A stretch of DNA of 64,000 nt from Hibiscus mutabilis. Lineage: Eukaryota > Streptophyta > Magnoliopsida > Malvales > Malvaceae. The position numbers were made by a program, and so were the translations under genes. Positions 21,642 to 31,906 of this stretch are shown here, piece after piece (position 1 is the first letter of the stretch; every line of letters starts with the position of its first letter). The DNA lies in NCBI GenBank assembly GCA_019671005.1, contig CM033712.1:76830479-76894478 (forward strand), given 5' to 3'. Under the pieces are notes generated by a model. That model worked only from the letters and a program-made list of their open reading frames with translations, did no database searches and was not told where the DNA came from.

Positions 21642-23041
21642 CGGTAGTGACAAAATTTGGGGGTCAATTTAAACTTTTTAAAAAATTAGAGGCTTAAACT
21701 ATATTTTTAAAAATTTGAGAAAGAATTTAATTAAAAATATTTAAAATTTTAAAACTTAATATAATTTAAGGGGTAATTATTTTTAAAAAAACTTTAGAGA
21801 CCAGATTCTAATCTCTTAAAATTGACATAAACCTTCCGCACCTGCCTCTCTGGGTGCTGAAATTGACTTAAAAGTCTCAAGCTTTTATGTTTCCTGCAAC
21901 AATTGCTAGTTGTGTGTATTTGGCTGCTTATCCACGTTTCAGAGGAAAGAGAAAGAGTTGAGTGTCTGATTTTTTTTCTTTAGCTTTCGTTGTCTAAACG
22001 AGGGTAGATAGATATGATTGTTTTTGGCCGGGTTTTGTTTCCTACATGCTTTCACCTCTCCTTGATTTAATAAAAGCAGCCTGGTTATTTTAAAAAATAT
22101 TTGGGTAAACTACCATGTCAATTTTGTTTTGTTTTCTTTGGTAGATGGATATCACTAATTTTTAAAGTTATATTTTAATTATTTAAATTATCAATTAATA
22201 CAATTTAATTACTGAGACATTAATTTATGTTACATCGATAATTAATTTGAAATTCATCACTTGATTGAATAGTCAAAGATATTCATATTGTCATATTTTA
22301 TATGGATATTGAATACAAATCTTAACATTTACTTTTAGAATATAAAACTTATCTATTTTAATAAAAAATAGTTATTTTTTAATTTGACATCTAAAATTTA
22401 ACAAAACACTAATTTGACCATAAACTTTTAAATGAATTTTTTTGAAAAACGTGAAAAACTGAATGAAACAAAAGTACATGACTAAATTGATTTTTATCTA
22501 AAATTTAAAAGTCAAATTAAAAATTAACTATTTCTTTAACATTTCACTTCACCGATATTACAAGAATTAACGTCTTAATTACCAAATTGTAACTAGTTGA
22601 CCAAAATCAAGAGGTGATTTCAGTGCGGCGACGACGACTGGCGACAGTGAGTGTATTTGAGGGTTTAAGATTTATTTAGATTTGTGGATTTAAGGTTTTT
22701 GTATTGGGTTGTAAAATTTTAGAAATTTTGAGGGTTTTTAAAATTAAAATTTATAGTTTAGGGTTTTAATATTTATAAATAAATTAATAAAATTTATAAA
22801 TAATAAACTTAAATTTATTAATTTTATTAAAATTAAGACCAAATTAATTAAATATATTATTAAGGAATTTTATCTAAACAGCCACCTACCTCAATTAACT
22901 GTGATGATGACTATTTTATATTGTCCAGAATAATTTAGTGACCTTTGAAGTTAAATCCGTCTTTTAACCCACTTGACAGTCTAAATTTCAAACCGAGTTT
23001 GAAAAAGCAGAGAGAGAGAGAGAGAACAGGCAAATGAGGCA
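21642..23041. other. intergenic, includes putative DC1-gene promoter
   Basis: No coding sequence. A weak TTTAGGG-like stretch lies at about 22650-22760. A GA microsatellite (about 23010-23027) sits just before the ATG of the disrupted DC1 gene and may be in its 5' leader. Confidence 0.45.
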
Positions 23042-23147
23042 ATGGACACACAGGAGCAACAGAGTCTTCGGACGATGATCATAGTAGTAAGTGGACATGC
23101 GAGCTCGAGCACCGGAAGAAGCAAAATAGCCAACCACCTGACCAATT
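23042..23147 (+). pseudogene. 5' piece of P-loop/DC1 gene split by a retrotransposon
   Basis: ATG 23042 opens MDTQEQQSLRTMIIVVSGH followed by a P-loop-like ASSSTGRSKIA. This resembles the AAA/kinase-like N-terminus of plant proteins that end in DC1 zinc-binding domains. The Walker A lysine position is Arg and the first glycine position is Ala, so nucleotide binding may already have been weak. The frame runs into the LTR at 23148. It continues in the same frame at 28861 if the element and one copy of the AATT duplication are ignored. Confidence 0.85.
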
Positions 23148-23707
23148 TGTCACGGCCCGCACCTTTGGGTCCGAGCCCAGTGCACACCAGGCAGCTGAGG
23201 AGGCCCTCCACGCCATTTTGGGCTTGCCAAGACCATCACACTTGGCCCGGCACTTGGAGAATGCTAAAGAGCCCGCAATCCCACAAGACTTAGCCAAATC
23301 CATGGAGGATTCAGGAGGGAAATTCGGTCAAAGCATCATCTATTTATTTGAAATATAATTTGTAGATAATGTTTGTGATAATTAGAGATTTGAAATTGAG
23401 ATTTGATTAGATAAGATCAATCTCGACCGTCGATGTAATTTAAACTGAGCCGTTGGATGTAGGGGAGTTCAACTATAAATAGAGGCTCCCTCCTCACTTG
23501 TAAATCACTTCTGATTTGAGTAATACATTGAGCATTCACTCATTTCCCTCGGTCTTCTTTGCTAGCCATTTCCTTTCTTTGTTCCTTTCGTTTCCGTGAT
23601 GATCCAAGCATTCTAGCTTCGATCAGTTAGGCTTACTTGGTTGCTAATCCGCCAAGCAAGCACCCAAGGCCGCACGTCCTAGTTTGTGTGAATTTACGGA
23701 CGTGACA
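23148..23707 (+). repeat. 5' LTR of chromovirus
   Basis: 560 bases from TGTCACGG to CGTGACA, inverted 7-base ends. A TATA box (TATAAATA) at 23474-23481 marks the likely U3/R promoter. It is matched by the 3' LTR at 28301-28860 with about 12 substitutions (mostly transitions) and no indels by eye. Confidence 0.95.
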
Positions 23708-23709
23708 GT

Positions 23710-23721
23710 TGGTATCAGAGC
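23710..23721 (+). other. primer-binding site, initiator tRNA-Met type
   Basis: TGGTATCAGAGC two bases after the 5' LTR. This is the standard plant Ty3/Copia primer site complementary to the 3' end of initiator tRNA-Met. Confidence 0.95.
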
Positions 23722-23738
23722 CAATTTCGTCGAGAGAG

Positions 23739-24959
23739 ATGGCACCACAGAACGCCGGTGAGGTCCCAGCAACTGACCGTGAGACTCGTGCTGCAGCTGC
23801 CGGGAAGAAGCGAGAGAGTTCGAGGGACATTGTTGCTGCCTTGGACAAGAGGGTCGTCAGGCTTGAAGAGTCGATTGTCGAGCTTTAAGGGACCCAAGAG
23901 GAAGCCGATGAGCGCTTCGAGAAGATGAATTCCATGAAGGAAGACATCATGAAGGAGGTTAACGAGAATCTCGAGAACCTGTATGAGTTGTTGAACGACC
24001 AAGATCTCGCTATCAAAGTTGCCGTTGAAGCTGTGAAGGAGGAGATGATGAAAGAAGTGAAGAAGCTCAGTGCCGAGCTACTTCTCTACAAAACTGCCAT
24101 GTTGAATGGCATGATGGCCGAAGCAACTGTGCCCAAGCCCAGGATCGACGCCCCGAAGCCCAAGCCGTTCAAGGGGACCAGATCTGCTCAAGAAGTGGAG
24201 AACTTCATGTGGGGACTTGAGCAATATTTCAAGGCAATGAGTATCGTGGGGGATACCGTAAAGGTAACAACTGCTTCGATTTATTTGTCTGATGCCGCTC
24301 TGTTGTGGTGGCGACGTAGGTGCTCAGATGAGCAACGTGGAGGCACTGCTGTTGGAACATGGGCTGAGTTCCAAGCAGAATTGAAGGAGCAGTTTTACCC
24401 GGGCAATGCCGAGAAAGAGGCAAGATCGAAGCTTAGAGCTCTTAAGCATGTCGGGACCCTTCGAGACTATGTTCGAGAGTTCAGCGAGCTTCAACTTCAA
24501 ATCCCAGGCTTATTCGAGAATGATGCTCTTTTCCAGTTCATGGATGGACTAAAGCCATGGGCAAACACCGAGCTAGAACGGAGAGACGTGAAGGAACTCT
24601 CCAAAGCCATGGCGATTGCAGAATCATTGGAGGAGCATAGTGCCAACAGAAATGAGTCAACCAAACCAAAGCAAAGTTACGTGGTAATGGAGGCAATGGT
24701 GGGGGAGACAAACCAAAGAACAACTCCAATAGGCAATCCAACGCCAATTATACAGCCAACCAACCATGGAACCGGAATAAGAGAGGGGACGGGAATCTCA
24801 AATGTTTTGAGTGTGGAGGGCCACGCTACAAAAGCAATTGCCCACAAAGACAGAAAGTTGCTGCCATCCAAGAAAAGGAAGATCAAGAGGAGGCCCTCAA
24901 GCTTGGCTCCATCCTCAGTTGTATGGAGGTCAAGAAGGGTTCCAAGAAGAAGGGGCTGA
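23739..24959 (+). pseudogene. gag: chromovirus gag, interrupted
   Basis: ATG 23739 (shortly after the primer site) starts MAPQNAGEV and is stopped by TAA at 23886-23888. The same frame resumes and runs to 24959. The capsid region has AALLWWRRR, WAEFQAELKEQFYP and LRDYVREFSEL. A net frame change near 24678 separates capsid from the zinc knuckle, which is read in the protease frame as C-x2-C-x3-R-x5-C at about 24811-24850 (histidine position altered to Arg). The product would form the retrotransposon's virus-like particle. Both lesions abolish a normal Gag. Confidence 0.9.
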
Positions 24960-25297
24960 TGTTTGTTGACATCACCATTGTTGGCCAAAAGTTGAGCGCA
25001 CTAGTAGACACCGGTGCCTCAGAGTTGTTCATGTCCGAACAGGCCGCAAAGAAACTTGACCTTCATGTTGAAAAGGCAAGTGGGTTCATCAAGACCGTGA
25101 ATGCCAAGGAGGCTCCAATTGCAGGAGTAGCAAAAGGAGTCAAACTCGAGATTGGGGGCTGGTCTGGTAAGGAAGACATCAAGGTAATTCCACTTGATGA
25201 TTTTGACTTTGTCATTGGGCTTAGTTTCCTTGACAAGATTAATGCGTTTCCCGTTCCATTTGCCGATTGCTTGTACATACTTGATCCGAGAGGCTAA
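24923..25297 (+). pseudogene. chromovirus protease region
   Basis: Aspartic protease with VDTGAS at about 25008-25025, which supplies the catalytic Asp, and a downstream IGLSFLDK flap/hydrophobic motif. The frame ends at TAA 25295-25297. A second in-frame stop (TGA 25346-25348) lies before the RT frame, so it is cut off from the rest of Pol. Confidence 0.88.
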
Positions 25298-25402
25298 TGC
25301 ATTGTTCCGGTAAACCGAGTAGTTGGAGTTGGGGCCAAGATGATTTGAGCCATCCAATTCAGCAAGGGAGTTCGCAAGGAGGAGCCAACCTACCTAGCAA
25401 CG

Positions 25403-27988
25403 TTGGTGATCAATGAGGCCACCATGACCGAGGATGTTCCAGCAGAAGTGGGACAAGTTTTGGCAGAATTCCGTGACGTGATGTCTGCCGAGTTGCCTAA
25501 GGATCTTCTACCGAAAAGGGAGGTTGACCACAAGATTGAACTTGTGCCGAACGCGGAGCCACCCGCTAGAGCCCCTTACCGAATGGCTCCACCAGAACTA
25601 GAGGAGTTACACAGACAATTGAAGGAACTCCTCAATGCAGGCTATATCCGACCATCAAAGGCACCCTATGGTGCTCCGGTGCTCTTTCAGAAGAAACATG
25701 ATGGGACTCTTCGAATGTGCATCGACTATCGGGCTTTGAACAAGCTCACTGTGAAGAACAAGTACCCGATCCCGCTCATAGCAGACTTGTTCGATCAACT
25801 TGGTGGTGCAAGGTGGTTCACCAAGTTGGATTTACGGTCCGGATATTGGCAAGTGAGGATTGCAGAAGGAGACGAGCCGAAGACAGCTTGTGTGTCAGGC
25901 TATGGTTCGTATGAATTTCTTGTGATGCCATTTGGCCTCACAAATGCTCCCGCCACCTTCTGCACCCTGATGAATAATGTACTACAGCCTTTCCTTGATC
26001 AATTCGTTGTAGTTTACCTTGATGATATTGTCATCTATAGCAAGAGCCTTGGGGAGCATGTGGAACACTTGAGAAAGGTGTTCGAGGTCTTGCGGGAAAA
26101 CAAGCTCTATGTCAAAGAGGAGAAGTGCTTGTTTGCTCAGATGGAGGTCCATTTTCTAGGCCACATAGTTGGAGGTGGAAAGATCCGGATGGATGGGGCC
26201 AAAATTCAAGCCATCTCAGGTTGGGAGCCGCCAACCAAGGTGACAGAGTTGAGATCCTTCATGGGGCTAACCAATTACTACCGAAAGTTCGTCAAGGGTT
26301 ACTCCAAGATCGCCACACCATTGACCGAGCTATTGAAGAAGGACAAGGGGTGGGACTGGAGCACCGAGTGCCAAGAAGCCTTTGAGGGACTGAAGAAGGC
26401 CATGGCGAGTGAGCCAGTGTTGGTGTTGCCGAATCACACCAAGCCTTCCGAGATTTACACCGATGCATCCGACGTTGCCATTGGTGGGGTCCTAATGCAA
26501 GAGGGATATCCGGTTGCATATGAGAGCCGGAAGCTCAATGAGACCGAGAGAAGGTACACGGTCTATGAGAAGGAGATGACAGCAGTAGTGCATTGCTTGC
26601 GTACTTGGCGTCACCACATTCTTGGGTCGAGGTTTGTGGTATTCACTGATAATATTGCCAATAGTTATTTTCTGACCCAAAAGAAATTGTCTCCCAAGCA
26701 GGCTCGTTGGCAGGAATTCCTTGCAGAGTTCGATTTTGCCTTGGAATACAAACCCGGGAAAGTGAATTCCATTGCCGATGCCTTAAGCCGAAGGTACAAC
26801 ATGGAGATTGTTAGCTTGCCGAAGGGACAGTTGTTGGAGCGCATCAAGGAGGGGTTGTCACATGACCCAACAGCCAAAACGTTGATCGAGTATGCCAAAG
26901 AAGGGAAAACCAGAAGGTTTTGGCTCGAGGGGGACTTGCTCTATTCCAAAGGACACCGCCTCTACGTGCCTCAGTTTGGAGAATTGCGCAAGGAGCTCAT
27001 GAAGGAGTGTCATGACTCCAAGTGGGCCAGACATCCAGGGATGAATCGGACCATGTCACTAATCAACGAGCACTACTACTGGCCACACATGGGCAAGGAT
27101 GTTGAAGCCTATGTGAGGACTTGCCTTGTGTGCCAACATGACAAGGTGGAGATGAAGAAACTAGCGGGATTGTTGCATCCATTGCCCATTCTCGAGCGAC
27201 CATGGGAGAGTCTTTCCATGGATTTTATTGTCGGTTTGCCTAGCACTGATGGCCTGTCTACTATTATGGTTGTTGTTGATAGGTTTTCGAAGTACGGGAA
27301 GTTTATTCCAGCGTCTAAGGCATGCCCAGCAGAGGAGGCAGCCCGTCTTTTCCTCAAGCACGTGGTAAAGCTTTGGGGAGTGCCAAAGACAATCATCAGT
27401 GACCGAGACTCGCGGTTCACAGGGAAGTTTTGGACCGAGTTGTTCAAGCTCTTGGGATCAAGTTTGAACTTCTCAACTAGTTTCCACCCACAGACCGACG
27501 GGCAAACCGAGCGAGTGAATGCTTTGTTGGAGATCTATTTAAGGCACTATGTGAGTGCCACACAACGCGACTGGCCAAAGCTGTTAGATGTGGCCCAATT
27601 TTTCTACAACTTGCAACGGCGCGAGGCGACAAACCAAAGTCCGTTCGAGATCGTGATGGGGCAACAACCGCTTACACCCAACGCGGTTGCTACCAAGTAT
27701 GAGGGGCCTAATCCAGTAGCACACAAATTTGCCAAGGAGTGGCAAGAGAATCACGACTTAGCCCGATCTTGTTTACACAAGGCAGGGAGGCGGACCAAGA
27801 AGTGGGCAGATCGAAAGCGTAGGGACGTGAACTTCCAAGTTGGTGATCAAGTCCTTGTCAAAATCACCGGGATCTTCCGCGACAAGAACATGCACATGGG
27901 TCTTGTGCAGAGATACGAGGGTCCATTCGAAGTTGTGAAGCGAGTAGGCACCATGGCCTACAAATTGGAGTTGCCATCGACCATCTGA
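25403..27988 (+). pseudogene. pol: chromovirus RT-RNase H-integrase
   Basis: An 861-codon open part of Pol. The RT core has LRMCIDYRALNK, FTKLDLRSGYWQ and catalytic YLDDIVIYS (about residue 203). RNase H has IYTDASDVAIGG (about 350). Integrase has the zinc HHCC region (ARHPGMNRTM to CLVCQHDK, about 535-580), then DDE residues in MDFIVGLP, ISDRDSRF and QTDGQTERVNALLE. A GPY/F-like block (YEGPFEVVKRVG) closes the frame. TGA at 27986-27988 separates it from the chromodomain. In-frame stops before (25295, 25346) and after it make the polyprotein incomplete. Confidence 0.93.
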
Positions 27989-28106
27989 ACTCATCCAGTG
28001 TTCCATGTCAGTCAACTCAAGCCCTACCATCGAGATGAGTTAGATCCGGATCGAGGCAAGTCACACCGAGTGCCAGTCGGAGTGAAGGTCTTCTATGAGA
28101 ACGAGG

Positions 28107-28240
28107 TTCAAGAGATCCAAGCAGAGAGAGTAATTCGACGGTAAAACTACCGGCCAAGGCACGAGTACTTTGTTTAGTGGAAGGGACTTCCCGACAGCGA
28201 AGGAAGTTGGGAACCAGCCGAGGCCCTTTGGCAATTCAAG
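28107..28240 (+). pseudogene. chromodomain remnant at the Pol C-terminus
   Basis: In the Pol frame after the 27986 stop, the translation is a chromodomain (AERVIRR, then WKGLPDSEGSWEPAEAL), which in chromoviruses steers integration by binding histone marks. It contains two more stops, TAA near 28142 and TAG near 28177. It identifies the lineage but is non-functional. Confidence 0.88.
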
Positions 28241-28286
28241 AACCAAGTGGAGCATTACCAGTCGGGCGACGAGGGCGTCGCCAGAA

Positions 28287-28299
28287 CCAGTGGGGGAGA
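28287..28299 (+). other. polypurine tract
   Basis: A purine-rich run (agtgggggaga) directly upstream of the 3' LTR start at 28301, the expected plus-strand primer. Confidence 0.85.
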
Positions 28300-28300
28300 T

Positions 28301-28860
28301 TGTCACGGCCCGCACTCTTGGGTCCGAGCCCAGTGCACACCAGGCAGCTGAGGAGGCCCTCCACGCCATTTTGGGCTTGCCAAGACCATCACACTTGGCC
28401 CGGCACTTGGAGAATGCTAAAGAGCCCGTAAGCCCACAAGACTTAGCCAAATCCATGGAGGATTCAGGAGGGTAATTCGGTTAAAGCATCATCTATTTAT
28501 TTGAAATATAATTTGTAGATAATGTTTATGATAATTAGAGATTTGAAATTGAGATTTGATTAGATAAGATCAATCTCGACCGTCGATGTAATTTAAACTG
28601 AGCCGTTGGATGTAGGGGAGTTCAACTATAAATAGAGGCTCCCTCCTCACTTGTAAATCACTTCTGATTTGAGTAATACATTGAGCATTCACTCATTTCC
28701 CTCGGTTTTCTTTGCTAGCCATTTCCTTTCTTTGTTCCTTTCGTTTCCACGACGATCCAAGCATTCTAGCTTCGATCAGTTAGGCTTACTTGGTTGCTAA
28801 TCCGCCCAGCAAGCACCCAAGGCCGCACGTCCTAGTTTGTGTGAATTTACGGACGTGACA
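28301..28860 (+). repeat. 3' LTR of chromovirus
   Basis: 560 bases, same ends as the 5' LTR, TATA box (TATAAATA) at 28627-28634. It reads directly into the DC1 coding sequence in the sense direction, so it could supply a promoter for the 3' gene half. Confidence 0.95.
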
Positions 28861-30036
28861 AATTACACCACCTTCCCCCTCATCCACCAAGATGATGTCG
28901 CCAAGGCCCTTGAAGCCTCATTTCCATCCACTTCTATCCAACCCCCGCTGCCGCCGCCGGCATCCCAAAATGATCTTACCCACTTATCTTTCAAAATCTT
29001 GCATCAGATTGCTTCCACTCAGCTCACGTTGAATCATGGGGTTATCATCAACTCGGTCCTCTCCGACCACACCCATCTCGATCAATTGAATCAGCTCGCA
29101 AAGTCTCAAGGCGCTGACTTCATACTGATTCAGTGTCGACCCCCGGATGAGATCGACGATTATGACGTCAGATCTAGAGGCCGTAAGCTCACGGTCGACA
29201 CCACCGAGCCGTTTCATGTCAAAGAATTCGTTTCACAACATCTACCCGGTCTAGCTGTTGCCGCGCAACCCAAGGCTGCGAAGCCTAATGTCCCAAAAGG
29301 TAAACCAGTGAAAACCCTTTCTCTAAAACCTCGTAAAAATGTAACAGAAAGCATTCACCGACACTTACATGCTATGGTCTTGTCCAACAAGCCAAAGAAC
29401 GAAGATCGGAACTGCAAACGCTGCCGACAATCCATTCCGGGTCTCAGTTATCACTGTCTTGATTGTGATGAGTACATCTTCCATAAATCCTGCGCTGAAG
29501 AACCAGGCAAATTAGAGCTTGTGCCCGACTATCTCAAAGCAAAGGACCCCAAGGGGTATGGTTTTCTAGAAAATCAGAGGCACAATTGCAACATATGCGA
29601 AAAAGAAGGCAAAGGCTTCTCCCGAGATTGTCATGATTGTCTGTTTGAAACCAATATGAAATCGAAAGAAGGGTTCTTGCTGATTGTCGTCAACCATGAA
29701 TCTCATGTACATTCTCTTAATCTCATCATCATGACAGTGTCTAGTAACTATGAGTATGGATGTTACGATTGCGGTGAATTCGGCAAGTCCATTAGCTACA
29801 GATGCTACGACTGCAACATCAATTTGCACGTCGGTTGCGTGTTGTTGCCGCCCACGGCTTCTAGCGAGCACGATAAGCATACTCCGAGACTTGTCTAAGG
29901 CGCTGTCGACCAGAATTATTTGGATAAGTGCTATTGTCAAGTTTGTAAAAAGGAAGTAAACCCAGAGCAATGGTTTTACGCCTGTCCAATATGCGACACC
30001 GTAACTCACATTGTTTGTGCGAGTGCCACAGTTTAG
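28861..30036 (+). pseudogene. 3' piece of P-loop/DC1 (Cys/His-rich) gene
   Basis: Continues the 23042 frame after the retrotransposon. It covers the rest of the kinase-like domain (LIHQDDVAKALEA; LSFKILHQIASTQL; ADFILIQCRPPDE) and then DC1 modules: CKRCRQSIPGLSYHCLDCDEYIFHKSCAEE (about 29410-29500), CNICEKEGKGF, and YGCYDCGEFGKSISYRCYDCNINLHVGC (about 29755-29850). DC1 domains bind zinc and are linked to diacylglycerol/stress signalling in plants. A TAA at 29896-29898 stops the frame, yet the same frame continues for 45 codons with an unmistakable last DC1 module (CYCQVCKKEVNPEQWFYAC) to TAG 30034-30036. The gene therefore carries at least two disabling lesions, insertion and nonsense. A separate short transcript from the 3' LTR promoter is conceivable. 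Confidence 0.88.
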
Positions 30037-30800
30037 TCTCTTTTTATAGGACGCAGTTTAGTCTTTAATGTTGCTAATTTGTATTCTGTGTAACTAGTTG
30101 ATTGCTAAATTTCTTTCTTTAAGTCGAATCAAATTCGATATAAGGGCTTGTAAGCCTAAAATAATTCATCTTTTTCAGTATTTCTAATGATTTGTTTTGG
30201 ATTCATATTTTTCTGTGAGGGTTTATCCCTAAGATAATACCATACATACAGATTACAGAGCATCCTCGCTCTGCCACAGTTGTTCATAAAAATATAGCTA
30301 GGCAGAAGAGAGAAATCAAATGTTTTAAGGGAATGAGTGTATTGGAGGCTAATGAAGCATGAGTTGGTAAGAAATTCGTGATTAGACAGGTCTGATTATC
30401 ATCATTAGCTACTCAAGTTCGACTTGGTCAAAGCTCGGTCAACACTCGAGCTCGAGTTCTTAACGAGCCGAATCGAGCTACTCAATACCCAACTCGAAAA
30501 GCTCACGAGCTACTCGAAAAATATAATATACTAAATTTTTAACTTTTTAAATTTAAAACCTAAATTCCTAAACCTAAAATTATAAAACATAAACCCTAAA
30601 CATAAGTCATAACCTTAAAATCTAAATCCTAAACCAAACAACCTAAACCTATAAACCCTAAACTAACACCCTAAACCCTAAAATTAATAAGTTAGTTTTG
30701 TGTATCAAAGTTTTTTTTTCCTAATAGGTCTTTAAATGAGGCGAAACAGATCGTGAGCTACTCGAGTCTGACTCGGCCAACACTCGACTCGATTGAACTT
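30037..30800. other. 3' flank of DC1 gene and repeat debris
   Basis: The first about 300 bases are plausible 3' UTR/flank of the DC1 gene. At 30390-30530 and 30740-30800 there are related 'gagctactcgag...actcg' blocks surrounding a degenerate telomere-like array (about 30555-30690, CCCTAAA orientation: aaccctaaac, acaccctaaaccc). No gene seen. Confidence 0.5.
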
Positions 30801-31299
30801 TGTAATACCCTAATTTTACCCGGGTATGAGTATATATAAATACATATTTCTCTTAGCTAGCAAAAATAAATAGATAGATATAATAAAACAAAAAAATAAT
30901 AAATAGTTCAAATAATACATAAATAATATCAAAAATGTGCATTTACATATATAAATTCATTTTGCAATTCAAAAAGCCCAATTTTAAGCCCATTACAACA
31001 GTTATAATCCTTTCCCGCTCAATTTAATATCTAACAAACACAAAAAATTCAGATATCTTCTTTTCCCGCTCAAATCTGTCTTCCAAGGGACACGTGGTAG
31101 CTCCCAGTTGGTCCATTTTCCCTTCACTCGGATTGTGCTTCTTTTGGCACCAGCTAGCATGACATCATCACCATGACATTAGCCGTGACATCAGCTTGGT
31201 CAATTCTATAAATAGGAGGAGAGATAAGATTTTTGTCAGATCATTAAGTGCTAATAATGATAATTAATAATAAAAATAATAATAAGTAATAATAATAGT
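30801..31299 (+). repeat. LTR-like fragment starting TGTAATACCC
   Basis: Begins TGTAATACCCTAATTTT, a common plant LTR start. It has a TATA box (TATAAATA, 31207-31214) about 400 bases in, as expected for U3. The far end is missing. It stops where another LTR (TGTAGCGAC, 31300) begins, so it was probably interrupted by that insertion. Confidence 0.5.
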
Positions 31300-31906
31300 T
31301 GTAGCGACGTCTTTACATTATTTTTTAAAATAATATAGGTTTGGGTGCTACGGGTTATCCCTAAAATCATTTCTTTGTAATCTTAGCTTAAAGGGATTTC
31401 TTTTGAAAATTCTTTTACTTTTGAAAATCGATAAAAACTTAGAGTCGCCACCGACCACTTGGATAAGGTAGGCCGGACACCACAAAACCAGAGATTCGAT
31501 TTGAAAGGAGGGTTCGGGAGTTGGTTACGTATGGGGAAGGATTAGCACCACTCCAATCACGCCCGAAAATCGGTAACAAAATATTTATTGCTTTTAATCG
31601 AAGGGAATTGTCAAAATTTAAAAGGAATTTAATTTGATGACCTTAATTGAAAATTAACCTTAATTGAACGAGCTTTATCAAATTGGTGGGTTCAAATTAA
31701 TTGGACATTTAATTAATAAGGTTGACGATACATCGAACTATAGACTAAACCGACATCATATAAGCCTGATTGTCGAGTTAGTTTATGGTTCGAATCCCGC
31801 ACGTCACCTTTATGCATGGTGCAAACAATTAAAATACGATGTAATGATTTGGCTAAATTTTAATATTACCTTGAGTCGGTAATGATTGATTCAAATATTT
31901 GGTAAA
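31300..31906 (-). repeat. minus-oriented LTR fragment, interrupted
   Basis: Starts TGTAGCGAC, the complement of an LTR end like the gtcgcgaca at 8609. The 'gagtcgccaccg ... ccggacacc ... gggttcgggag' region is the reverse complement of 8330-8460. It is interrupted at 31906 by the Athila/Tat-like element and resumes after the duplicated GTAAA at 47891. Confidence 0.65.

Larger units (their letters stand above)
23148..28860 (+). mobile_element. Ty3/gypsy chromovirus LTR retrotransposon
   Basis: A complete 5713-base element. LTRs of 560 bases each begin TGTCACGG and end CGTGACA. A tRNA-Met(i)-type primer site follows the 5' LTR, and a purine-rich tract precedes the 3' LTR. Flanking host sequence shows a 4-bp direct repeat AATT (23144-23147 and 28861-28864; 5 bp is usual for Ty3). 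Domain order is Gag, zinc knuckle, protease, RT, RNase H, integrase, chromodomain, which defines a chromovirus; the clade (Reina/Galadriel/Tekay) was not resolved. The two LTRs differ at about 12 of 560 positions by eye. Several stops and one frameshift make it non-autonomous now. It disrupts the P-loop/DC1 gene. Confidence 0.95.

Noticed and set aside
28837..28860. ATG 28837 as the start of the DC1 protein
   Set aside because: This ATG lies inside the 3' LTR; the gene's own frame begins at 23042 and the LTR codons are accidental.
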